In this document: in pieces, positions 1-5,616 of the stretch
Position numbering within the stretch: the first letter of the stretch is position 1
Layout: each line of letters begins with the position of its first letter
NCBI GenBank assembly: GCA_003228395.1
Contig: QIDJ01000049.1
Location: forward strand, 1-5,616
Length of the DNA: 5,616 bases
Direction: 5' to 3'
Source: Flammeovirgaceae bacterium
Lineage (GTDB): Bacteria > Bacteroidota > Bacteroidia > Cytophagales > Cyclobacteriaceae
Made by a program: the position numbers and the translations under genes
The notes under the pieces: model-generated
Seen by the model: the letters and a program-made list of their open reading frames with translations, nothing else
What the model was told of the DNA's origin: nothing
Databases searched by the model: none

Positions 1-874
1 CCTCCAGTGCTTCCTTATATTTTTCTAATGCCTTATAAAAAGCCTTTCTTCCCATATCCAGGAGTTCTTCCGACTTGTGAAAATCCATTGTACTGCAGGC
101 TTTTCTTGAAATACGAATAGTGATATCTGGTTTATAACGCTCAAGCATCACTCTTGAAAGTGTTTCCTGCGTGAGGTTGAACGATTCGTTAATCATATCA
201 AAAATACCCAGGTTACTATACTTTGCATGTTCATTGTTCTTCCATTTAAAGTACCGCATTGCAAGATTGTCCAATATGTTTTTTCGATTTTTGGTTAATT
301 CCGGGGCGCTTGCCGGAATGTAAGCGTTCACATCCACCACCACCAGAATATCATCCTTTATTCTTTTTACCAGATCAACCGGAACCGGATTGGTAATGCC
401 ACCATCGACGAGCAGCCCTGTATCGGTTTCAACAGGATGCAAAACTGTGGGAATGGAAACAGATGCACGTAAGGCCTCTGTCAGGCTTCCTTTATAAAAC
501 ACTACCTGTTTTTTATTCACAATATCAGAAGCTACCGCCACAAAAGGAACAGGCAATGACTCAATATCGATATCTGAAATAAACGGCGCTATTCGTTTAA
601 AAACTTTTTCTCCTTTTATAAACCCTTTTGAGCTTAAGCTGAAATCCAGAAGATTGAACACATCCCAGTAATCGAGCGTATTCAACCAATTTTTGTAATC
701 CATCAAGGTACCACAGGCATAAATTCCTCCTATTAAAGCTCCCATCGAGGATCCTGCAATCGAAGTGATCCTGAATCCTGTACGAAGCAGCTCTTCGATT
801 ACGGCAATATGAGCAATCCCTCTTGCTCCTCCGCTGCTGAGCACAAGCGCCACATTTTGTTTTTTACCTGTCAT
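1..874 (-). CDS. Patatin-like phospholipase (RssA-type serine hydrolase), 3' end off window
   Basis: Translating the minus strand from the ATG at 874-872 gives 291 codons without a stop, running off the left edge, so the C-terminus is missing. The patatin hallmarks are all visible: a glycine-rich oxyanion-hole segment SGGARG at residues 14-19, the nucleophile elbow G-S-S-M-G at 41-45 (Ser43 is the predicted nucleophile), and a D-G-G motif at 157-159 (Asp157 is the predicted dyad partner) followed by ITNPVPVD. There is no signal peptide and no clear membrane helix, so it is probably cytoplasmic or peripheral. By family it should hydrolyse acyl esters of phospholipids or related lipids; the real substrate cannot be read from sequence. 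The start is set by a stop codon four codons upstream in frame and a purine-rich AAGGGG just before the ATG. Small bacterial patatins are around 260-320 residues, so little is likely missing. It is separated from the oxidase operon by 340 bp and a probable terminator, so I infer an independent gene. Confidence 0.93.
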   Translation of the reverse strand, partial: MTGKKQNVALVLSSGGARGIAHIAVIEELLRTGFRITSIAGSSMGALIGGIYACGTLMDYKNWLNTLDYWDVFNLLDFSLSSKGFIKGEKVFKRIAPFISDIDIESLPVPFVAVASDIVNKKQVVFYKGSLTEALRASVSIPTVLHPVETDTGLLVDGGITNPVPVDLVKRIKDDILVVVDVNAYIPASAPELTKNRKNILDNLAMRYFKWKNNEHAKYSNLGIFDMINESFNLTQETLSRVMLERYKPDITIRISRKACSTMDFHKSEELLDMGRKAFYKALEKYKEALE

Positions 875-985
875 TGCCCCTTACATTAATCAAGCACATT
901 GAAGGTAACTTTTTTTTAGCATTTCACTGGCACAATTAACAAAATTTTCATTTCAGGAAATTAGCCTTTAACAGTAAGGAGTTTA

Positions 986-1007
986 AAAAGAAAAAGGGCT
1001 AAAGCCC
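986..1007 (-). terminator. Probable rho-independent terminator of the cbb3 operon
   Basis: Read on the minus strand, a short palindrome GGGCT-TT-AGCCC (1007 down to 996) is followed at once by T5-C-T5 (995 to 985). This has the layout of an intrinsic terminator for transcripts coming from the TauE/SafE gene. The stem is only five base pairs, so strength is uncertain. The second, stronger hairpin at 1027-1052 lies just upstream in the same transcript and could assist or protect the 3' end. The 3' untranslated stretch after the stop codon at 1215 would be about 210 nt, which is long. Confidence 0.5.
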
Positions 1008-1052
1008 GTGCTTTGTATTGGTTTCTTAACACCGCCATGAATGGCGGAGTTA
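996..1052. repeat. REP-like unit of two palindromes
   Basis: Two palindromes lie 19 bp apart. The first is GGGCT-AA-AGCCC (996-1007). The second is CCGCCAT-GA-ATGGCGG (1032-1047), and with one A:A mismatch it extends by TAAC/GTTA to span 1027-1052. Paired GC-rich palindromes with a GGGCTAAAGCCC-like member and a CCGCC...GGCGG-like member are something I recall as frequent between Bacteroidota genes, where they resemble REP elements associated with RAYT (IS200-like) transposases. That these copies are repeated in this genome is inference, because only one unit is visible here and no transposase is present. Confidence 0.5.
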
Positions 1053-1214
1053 GGCAGCAACAAACAGACACATTTCAGAGGGTACGATGTGTGGTTGGCA
1101 ATGAGCATCTGCAAATAAATTTTAGTTATTATTCTTTTTCTATTTGCGGCAAAAAGGTTGTGCTATTATTAAATCGCCAAAGCACTGCACGATGTAATAA
1201 AGAGATCAGAATAA

Positions 1215-1931
1215 TTATGGTCGCCCCGGCTCACACATTTCAATCTGAACGGAACCGGATTCAGTACGTTTTAGTTTCGGGCTTATGTAAGGAATCCCGA
1301 GGTTCAGACCACGTAAAATAAACAATATTCCAAGTACAAATATGAATGCAGGTACAAACCTGTATATCTTTTGCCTGAGCCTGCCACTGATAAAACTACC
1401 CCCAAACGCAAAGGCAAACATCCAGGGAAAGGTACCCATCCCGAATATCGCCATATAGGCAGCTCCATTAGCAATGCTACCCCCTGCCAGCGCTCCTGCA
1501 ATAGCAACATATACGAGGCCGCAGGGAAGAAATCCGTTAAGGACACCGATAACAATCACAGAACCAAGGGAACGCTTTTTTATATAAAACCTGAACTTTG
1601 ATTTCAGAAAATCCGCTAATCTGACAACGGGTTTCAAAAATGCCAGGTCAAGATTTGCTGAACCTGTAATTATCACCAGCAAAATTAAAAATACACCTGT
1701 AAATACCGATAATCCCTGTTGCCACCCTGCAACCGAAAAGCCCTGCCCGATTACCCCGGCTACGGCGCCAAACACCGTATAGGTCATGATCCGTCCGGAA
1801 TTATAAAGCGTTTTTGCAATTAATTCCAACCCGATATTTTTATGAGCGGGAAGTGCAAGCGTAATCGGCCCGCACATGCCGATACAATGCAATCCGCCAA
1901 ACAAACCAAGCAAAAAAGCCGTCCAAAGCAT
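1215..1931 (-). CDS. TauE/SafE-family (DsbD_2/UreH-like) membrane protein of the cbb3 cluster
   Basis: This 238-residue polytopic membrane protein has about six hydrophobic segments. The N-terminal helix carries L-H-C-I-G-M-C-G-P at 14-22 (His15, Cys16, Cys20), and a second conserved loop carries N-G-F-L-P-C-G-L-V-Y at 132-141 (Cys137), followed by F-G-M-G-T-F-P at 163-169. These mark the family named 'sulfite exporter TauE/SafE' or 'cytochrome c biogenesis transmembrane region 2' (PF13386). Despite that name, it is commonly the last gene of ccoGH(IS) clusters. The Cys/His motif suggests a role in metal (copper) or thiol handling during oxidase assembly, which is inference; sulfite export is unlikely from context. 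The ATG at 1931 lies 9 bp after the ccoH stop, implying cotranscription. No clear Shine-Dalgarno is present. It is the last gene before the probable terminator. Family assignment is firm; function is not. Confidence 0.88.
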   Translation of the reverse strand: MLWTAFLLGLFGGLHCIGMCGPITLALPAHKNIGLELIAKTLYNSGRIMTYTVFGAVAGVIGQGFSVAGWQQGLSVFTGVFLILLVIITGSANLDLAFLKPVVRLADFLKSKFRFYIKKRSLGSVIVIGVLNGFLPCGLVYVAIAGALAGGSIANGAAYMAIFGMGTFPWMFAFAFGGSFISGRLRQKIYRFVPAFIFVLGILFILRGLNLGIPYISPKLKRTESGSVQIEMCEPGRP

Positions 1932-1940
1932 GACTATGGA

Positions 1941-2390
1941 TTATAAAGATTCGTTTACGATTACTTTTTCATCATAGTATTCCTTTTCGATATCACGCCA
2001 GGTAAGTTTTACCTTCCAGAGGCCTTTTTGCTTTCCTGCAAGCGAAAGGATAAACTGATTATTCTCATCCAGTATCAGCTTGGAATTAAAATCCTTTGTA
2101 AAATCCGAAGGCCTGAAAAGATGGACATTTCCGTCAATGATCGCACCGGCTAAATTCTTCGGAAAAGTGACAATTACTTCCTGTCGTTTCCGGTCCAGTA
2201 CGATTTCCGGACGGGGATCAAGTAACTTCGTGTTTTTTATACGGTTGATCTGATCCTGATATTTGATTTCCTGTTGATAGTAATCATCCGCTACAAGATT
2301 AATATCCTGGTTTATGCTTATATACACCATTGATGAAATCATGATGGCAAATACAATAAACGACAACGTGATTTTTGCTCCCCAGTTCAT
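1941..2390 (-). CDS. ccoH: FixH/CcoH, cbb3 oxidase assembly protein
   Basis: The 149-residue product has a short N-terminus, one membrane helix at about 7-26, and a soluble domain that should face the periplasm. The stretch just after the helix, L-V-A-D-D-Y-Y-Q-Q-E at 32-41 followed by K-Y-Q, is the most recognisable signature of FixH. The rest is a beta-rich domain ending near residue 149, normal for the family. CcoH interacts with the cbb3 structural subunits and is needed for stable assembly in proteobacteria; applying that here is by homology. Its ATG overlaps the ccoG stop codon (ATGA, 2390-2387), which points to translational coupling, and the TauE/SafE gene starts 9 bp after its stop. 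FixH proteins diverge strongly in sequence, so position between ccoG and the TauE/SafE gene is part of the evidence. Confidence 0.92.
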   Translation of the reverse strand: MNWGAKITLSFIVFAIMISSMVYISINQDINLVADDYYQQEIKYQDQINRIKNTKLLDPRPEIVLDRKRQEVIVTFPKNLAGAIIDGNVHLFRPSDFTKDFNSKLILDENNQFILSLAGKQKGLWKVKLTWRDIEKEYYDEKVIVNESL

Positions 2391-3802
2391 TTCGCTTTGG
2401 TTGCAGGCCCGAGAAAGTTGGTTTTAAGTTCATCCAGTACTTCACCGTCCTTTAATATTTGTATAAAAATTTTCGTTTTATATCCATCCAGTGCTTCTGC
2501 AGGTAGTTTTAAAAAAAATATACCATCCGCAGAACCATTGGAAGGCACTTGGATAACAGGCTCGTTACCAACCCAGGCAATATTACCTGTGTCCCCCATG
2601 AGCTTAACCTCCACCTCAACAGGGTCAAATGTTTTATTGATGAATTGAATACTATACAGGTTTGATATATCTCCCTCTTCCGTGGTTTGATAAAGTTGTC
2701 CGGGTACTCTCAGGATTACAGTTTCAACCTCAGAGCGGGTAGCAAGTAAAAACCCTAAAAGTAATACAAGGATTATAAAAATAACCGAGTAGCCAACAAT
2801 TCTTGATGTAAATGTTTTCAGCGTTCCTTCTTTTATAGCATTGTAAGATGAATACCTGATCAGTCCTTTCGGTTTGTTCACTTTTGCCATTACCTCGTCA
2901 CAGGCATCGATGCAGGTAGTACAATTTACACATTCCAGTTGTGTGCCATTCCGGATATCTATTCCGGTAGGGCAAGCATGTACACACAATTTGCAGTCGA
3001 TACAATCTCCTTTGTCAGGCTGCTCCTCATCTTTCTTTATACGCCCGCGCGGCTCGCCACGAAGCCAATCATAAATTACCACCACCGAATCCTTATTGAG
3101 CAACACACCCTGCAATCTACCATACGGGCAAACAACCGTGCAAGCCTGTTCTCTGAAATAGCTGAACACCCAATAGAACAATCCGGTAAAAAACGCCAAA
3201 CCAATAAATCCTGATAGGTTCTTAGCAGGGGGCTGGCTCACAATATCCCTGACCTGTTCCACGCCGATAATATAGGCCATTACCGTATGTGAGATAATCA
3301 GCGATATGATTATAAATATAAACTGTTTAAACCCCTTTTTAATTGTTTTTTCTTTTGTCCATGGCGCTGAGTTGAGTTTACGCTGCTGATTGGCATCACC
3401 TTCAATCCAGTATTCTATTTTCCGGAAGACCATTTCCATAAAAATGGTTTGCGGGCATGCCCATCCACACCAGATTCTGCCAAGAGCCGATGTAAAAAGA
3501 ATAATAAATACAAAAAATGTAATGGTTGCGATGGCAAACAAGTGCATATCCTGAGGCCAGAACGGGGTGCCAAAGATTACAAACTTTCTTTCAAAAACAT
3601 TTAATAGCAACAACGGATAACCGTTGACCTTTAAAAACGGACCCGAAAGCAGTAATGCCACCAAAATAAATGCTACAATAGTCCGGTAACTGGTAAATCT
3701 TCCTTTTGGCTTTTTCGGGTAAACCCAGATTCTGTTACCTTTCGCATCTACGGTACTTATATGATCACGATTCTCCTCTTCGAACTGATAAAAGTCCTGC
3801 AT
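2387..3802 (-). CDS. ccoG: CcoG/FixG/RdxA membrane polyferredoxin, cbb3 oxidase accessory protein
   Basis: The 471-residue protein has the full FixG architecture. Membrane helices lie at about 41-59, 87-107, 159-180, 196-214 and 335-354. Two pairs of membrane-proximal cysteines are in C-G-W-A-C-P-Q-T (Cys112, Cys116) and C-T-V-V-C-P-Y-G (Cys221, Cys225). A ferredoxin domain carries two 4Fe-4S motifs: Cys267, 270, 273, 277 (with Pro278) and Cys291, 294, 297, 301. After the last helix comes a periplasmic immunoglobulin-like FixG C-terminal domain (about 356-471). All eight cluster cysteines are present. In Rhodobacter, CcoG has been shown to reduce Cu(II) to Cu(I) for CcoN maturation; the same role is inferred here. 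The start at 3802 is supported by an AGGAAG ribosome binding site. The stop overlaps the ccoH start by four bases. A 72-bp gap with a stem-loop separates it from ccoP. Confidence 0.97.
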   Translation of the reverse strand: MQDFYQFEEENRDHISTVDAKGNRIWVYPKKPKGRFTSYRTIVAFILVALLLSGPFLKVNGYPLLLLNVFERKFVIFGTPFWPQDMHLFAIATITFFVFIILFTSALGRIWCGWACPQTIFMEMVFRKIEYWIEGDANQQRKLNSAPWTKEKTIKKGFKQFIFIIISLIISHTVMAYIIGVEQVRDIVSQPPAKNLSGFIGLAFFTGLFYWVFSYFREQACTVVCPYGRLQGVLLNKDSVVVIYDWLRGEPRGRIKKDEEQPDKGDCIDCKLCVHACPTGIDIRNGTQLECVNCTTCIDACDEVMAKVNKPKGLIRYSSYNAIKEGTLKTFTSRIVGYSVIFIILVLLLGFLLATRSEVETVILRVPGQLYQTTEEGDISNLYSIQFINKTFDPVEVEVKLMGDTGNIAWVGNEPVIQVPSNGSADGIFFLKLPAEALDGYKTKIFIQILKDGEVLDELKTNFLGPATKAK

Positions 3803-3810
3803 ATCTCACT

Positions 3811-3816
3811 CTTCCT
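3811..3816 (-). promoter_or_regulatory. Ribosome binding site of ccoG
   Basis: On the minus strand AGGAAG lies 8 nt before the ccoG ATG, in the context AGGAAGAGTGAGAT-ATG. This is the clearest Shine-Dalgarno in the window; ccoP, ccoQ and the TauE/SafE gene have none I can recognise. It fixes the ccoG start at 3802 and suggests ccoG can be translated independently of ccoP. Confidence 0.6.
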
Positions 3817-3838
3817 GTTAAAACTTTAACGTATGCAA

Positions 3839-3860
3839 AAGCCGGTTGAAAACCAGGCTT
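3839..3860 (-). terminator. Stem-loop between ccoP and ccoG (attenuator or processing site)
   Basis: On the minus strand AAGCC-T-GGTT, loop TTC, then AACC-GGCTT forms a nine-base-pair stem with a single bulged T, followed by a short T run (TTTT overlapping the stem end, then GC). It begins 15 nt after the ccoP stop codon. The T run is short for a full terminator, so partial termination or protection of the upstream mRNA 3' end are both plausible. This would lower assembly-gene expression relative to the oxidase subunits. The structure is seen in sequence; its function is inferred. Confidence 0.45.
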
Positions 3861-3874
3861 CTCTCCTGCTAACT

Positions 3875-4759
3875 TTATTCTTTCCCCGTAGCGTCTCCTT
3901 CATACAACGTACCCTGAGGCTCCTTCGGGTTGGCCGGCGTAGTACCCTGCAAGGTAAGGATATATGACGCCACATCACGTATTTTTGTAGGTGACAATAC
4001 GCTTTCCCACGAGATCATTCCTTTATCAGGTACTCCTACTTTAATCGTACGGTAAATATCAGCCATGGAGCCGCCATGTATCCAATATTTGTCAGTTAAA
4101 TTCGGACCAATCAGTCCGCCGCCATCCGGTTGGTGGCACGCTGCGCATTGCATTTTGAATATATTTTCACCGCCGGCAAGCACCTCGGGATCATCAGAAA
4201 ACTGCATGGACAATTCATCAAACCCTTTGCCTTCTTCTGCCTGGGCAGCCTGCCTTGCTTCGGCGGCTTTTGCAGCTTCAGCCACCTCCATATTATATGC
4301 TTCAATCTGTAGCGGTTGTGTTTTAAATACGTGAAACACAAGTAAATATACGACTCCGAAAGCGATGGTAACATAAAACAAATATGTCCACCACGGTGGC
4401 AAATGGTTGTCCAACTCCCGTATTCCGTCATAGTTATGGTCGAGCAGAATATCCCGTTCTTCTTCTACGCTGGTCCAGTTCCATAATTTTTTATTAAATT
4501 TTGTCCACCAGCCAGGCGCTTCTTCAACACCCTCTTCTTCTCCTGTTGTTTGCCTCGCTACCTCGCGGATTACTTTCTTAAGCGACATTAATGAAACGAT
4601 GACGGCTATCAGTACAATCACCATTAATATCAACACGGAGAAAATGGCCATAACCATAAACTCCTGGCTCATCGCTCCTCCTTCACTACTCTGGGCAACA
4701 GCAATGCCCGGAAGCATGAAAGATGTTATTAAAACTGCTATTGGATATCTCTTTTTCAT
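3875..4759 (-). CDS. ccoP: Single-heme CcoP subunit of cbb3-type cytochrome c oxidase
   Basis: The 294-residue protein starts with a signal-peptide-like segment (1-22, basic MKKR, hydrophobic core, A-V-A before Q23). A membrane helix follows at about 34-58, then a roughly 65-residue polar loop with a tryptophan-rich patch (84-95). The FixP_N segment comes next: Y-D-G-I-R-E-L-D-N-H-L-P-P-W-W at 110-124 leading into a helix at about 125-145. An Ala/Glu-rich helical linker (about 158-178) connects to one cytochrome c domain with C-A-A-C-H (Cys205, Cys208, His209) and a likely Met248 axial ligand in K-G-M-I-S-W. Proteobacterial CcoP has two CxxCH sites; only one exists here, a form I understand to be usual in Bacteroidota. 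The heme domain should lie in the periplasm and pass electrons toward CcoO and CcoN. It starts 28 bp after the ccoQ stop and has no clear Shine-Dalgarno. Confidence 0.96.
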   Translation of the reverse strand: MKKRYPIAVLITSFMLPGIAVAQSSEGGAMSQEFMVMAIFSVLILMVIVLIAVIVSLMSLKKVIREVARQTTGEEEGVEEAPGWWTKFNKKLWNWTSVEEERDILLDHNYDGIRELDNHLPPWWTYLFYVTIAFGVVYLLVFHVFKTQPLQIEAYNMEVAEAAKAAEARQAAQAEEGKGFDELSMQFSDDPEVLAGGENIFKMQCAACHQPDGGGLIGPNLTDKYWIHGGSMADIYRTIKVGVPDKGMISWESVLSPTKIRDVASYILTLQGTTPANPKEPQGTLYEGDATGKE

Positions 4760-4787
4760 TGTATGTATGGTATTACTTAATTGTTAG

Positions 4788-4973
4788 TTACATTTCTATA
4801 TTGTTTTCAGGTTTATCTTCTTCCAGTGGCAGGTTTTTCATTCTGTTAATAAATCCGCTATCGAGTCTGAAAATCCAGACGATCACTGCAAGAAAAAAGA
4901 GAATAAACAGGATAAGCGATATAACCGGTCCGATTTCAATATTCTTTATCCCTTCGAAATAATGTTGAAACAT
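4788..4973 (-). CDS. ccoQ: CcoQ/FixQ-like small membrane subunit
   Basis: This 61-residue peptide has a short N-terminus, one strongly hydrophobic helix at about 15-36, and a charged C-terminal tail with N-L-P-L-E-E-D-K-P-E at 47-56. The tail resembles the 'hLPhxDD/E' end of proteobacterial CcoQ, where the helix is followed by a basic stretch and then a Leu-Pro-acidic tail. It sits exactly in the ccoQ position, 15 bp after the ccoO stop and 28 bp before ccoP. CcoQ helps keep CcoP attached to the core complex in proteobacteria. Peptides this small diverge quickly, so the assignment rests on position, length and topology more than on sequence. Bacteroidota versions are often annotated only as hypothetical proteins. 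No Shine-Dalgarno is seen before the ATG. Confidence 0.8.
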   Translation of the reverse strand: MFQHYFEGIKNIEIGPVISLILFILFFLAVIVWIFRLDSGFINRMKNLPLEEDKPENNIEM

Positions 4974-4988
4974 GTTGCAATTTTTAAA

Positions 4989-5616
4989 TTAATTCCCTGA
5001 ATTATCAGCTACGCTAATATCTGTACCTAATCGTTGCAAATAGGCAATCAACGCAATAATTTCCATTTCCCTGTCAACTTCCACTCCATCAGCTTTAAGG
5101 TTATTAACAATTTTATCCGCCTGTCGTAGCAGGTCATCATTTGCGATCTCTTCGTACCTTGGCTGATACGGTACCCCAAGCTTGCGCATTGCTGATATAC
5201 GACCTGCGGTATTGTCAAGGTTAATGGAATTCTCAAATAACCACGGATAGCGGGGCATGATGGACCCCGGAGAAATACTTTGTGGTTCCAGCATGTGCTG
5301 GTAATGCCACGAATCAGGATATTTCCTGCCAATGCGATGCAAATCAGGCCCTGTACGCTTCGATCCCCACAAAAACGGATGGTCATACACATATTCACCC
5401 GCTTTGCTGTATTCACCGTACCGCTCAGTTTCCGACCTGAAAGGCCTGATCATCTGGCTGTGACACGACACACACCCTTCCCTGATGTAAATATCCCGAC
5501 CATGCAGTTCAAGCGGTGTATAAGGTCTGACGCTCGCGATAGTTGGAATATTTGACTTGATCATAAACGTAGGTATGATTTCAACCGCACCACCTATAAG
5601 TATCACTATCAAAACC
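4989..5616 (-). CDS. ccoO: CcoO mono-heme subunit of cbb3 oxidase, 5' end off window (possibly a CcoN-CcoO fusion)
   Basis: The open frame continues past base 5616, so the N-terminus is missing; 207 codons from a TTG at 5612 plus one more codon are visible. Numbering from that TTG, the end of a membrane helix (1-14, I-G-G-A-V-E-I-I-P) leads to R-P-Y-T-P-L-E-L, then G-R-D-I-Y-I-R-E-G and the heme site C-V-S-C-H (Cys47, Cys50, His51). S-Q-M-I-R-P-F-R, Y-D-H-P-F-L-W-G-S-K-R-T-G-P-D-L and the axial Met119 in S-I-M-P-R-Y-P-W-L follow. These blocks are nearly invariant in CcoO. The C-terminus (about 140-207) is the usual helical end with I-A-L-I-A-Y-L-Q-R-L-G. CcoO passes electrons from CcoP to the binuclear centre of CcoN. 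In Bacteroidota ccoN and ccoO are often one gene; the visible part has no ATG before the helix, which fits a fusion but does not prove it. Confidence 0.96.
   Translation of the reverse strand, partial: VLIVILIGGAVEIIPTFMIKSNIPTIASVRPYTPLELHGRDIYIREGCVSCHSQMIRPFRSETERYGEYSKAGEYVYDHPFLWGSKRTGPDLHRIGRKYPDSWHYQHMLEPQSISPGSIMPRYPWLFENSINLDNTAGRISAMRKLGVPYQPRYEEIANDDLLRQADKIVNNLKADGVEVDREMEIIALIAYLQRLGTDISVADNSGN

Larger units (their letters stand above)
875..1214. other. Intergenic region, no supported gene
   Basis: This 340-bp stretch lies between the 3' end of the TauE/SafE gene and the start of the patatin gene. It contains the palindrome pair and terminator-like sequence described separately. 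An open frame of 102 codons on the plus strand (1013-1321) crosses the palindromes, resembles no family I know and overlaps the end of the TauE/SafE gene, so I do not call it. Any promoter for the patatin gene should lie within about 875-990, but I found no convincing match to the Bacteroidota -33/-7 pattern (TTG and TAnnTTTG). I see no tRNA or recognisable ncRNA. Confidence 0.7.

Noticed and set aside
875..990. Promoter of the patatin gene
   Set aside because: Candidate TTG and TA-rich boxes (for example TACCTTCA read on the minus strand near 900-907) do not have the right spacing or enough matches to the Bacteroidota consensus.
1111..1147. Inverted repeat GCAAATA...TATTTGC
   Set aside because: Seven AT-rich base pairs with a 23-base loop is expected by chance in this composition and has no T tract or other context.
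1160..1185. Inverted repeat GTGCT...AGCAC downstream of the TauE/SafE gene
   Set aside because: A five-base stem with a 16-base loop is too weak to call a terminator; the palindromes further downstream are better candidates.
1013..1321. 102-codon plus-strand open frame in and beyond the intergenic gap
   Set aside because: It starts inside the palindrome pair, overlaps the 3' end of the TauE/SafE gene on the opposite strand, and its product resembles no known family.
1215..1931. Sulfite exporter function for the TauE/SafE-type protein
   Set aside because: The family name is generic; motif and operon context point to oxidase assembly and nothing nearby concerns sulfur metabolism.
4065..4431. 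Open frames on both strands within ccoP
   Set aside because: They are out-of-frame shadows of the clearly coding ccoP frame, with no recognisable motifs.
5610..5612. TTG as the start codon of CcoO
   Set aside because: It falls inside the membrane anchor helix, and the frame stays open to the window edge, so the true start is outside.

Overview
The window is a stretch of a Bacteroidota-like genome, moderately AT-rich, with every gene on the minus strand. It holds the downstream part of a cbb3-type cytochrome c oxidase operon. The phylum is inferred from several features together: a single-heme CcoP with a signal peptide, the order ccoO-ccoQ-ccoP-ccoG-ccoH-TauE/SafE, weak or absent Shine-Dalgarno sequences at most starts, and a pair of small palindromes of a kind often seen between Bacteroidota genes. 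I cannot place it more finely from sequence alone.

Reading along the minus strand from the right edge, the window opens inside the membrane anchor of the mono-heme subunit CcoO, whose 5' part lies beyond base 5616 and may be fused to CcoN. A 61-residue CcoQ/FixQ-like membrane peptide follows, then CcoP, a 294-residue membrane cytochrome c with one CxxCH rather than the two of proteobacterial CcoP. After a 72-bp gap containing a stem-loop come the accessory genes: ccoG (membrane polyferredoxin, copper reduction and assembly), ccoH (overlapping ccoG by ATGA), and a TauE/SafE-type (DsbD_2/UreH-like) membrane protein with a conserved HCxGMCGP motif.

Bases 875-1214 hold no gene I can support. They contain two closely spaced palindromes, one followed by a T-rich tract on the minus strand, which probably form the operon's terminator and also look like a REP-type repeat unit. 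Left of this, a patatin-like serine phospholipase/esterase gene runs off the left edge. It is probably a separate transcription unit.

Together the operon genes make and mature a high-affinity terminal oxidase for microaerobic respiration. CcoO and CcoP carry electrons to the catalytic CcoN (outside the window), CcoQ and CcoH stabilise the complex, and CcoG and probably the TauE/SafE protein support copper supply and assembly. I see no clearly novel system here. The most notable points are the single-heme CcoP with its Ala/Glu-rich linker, the stem-loop between structural and assembly genes, and the REP-like palindrome pair.
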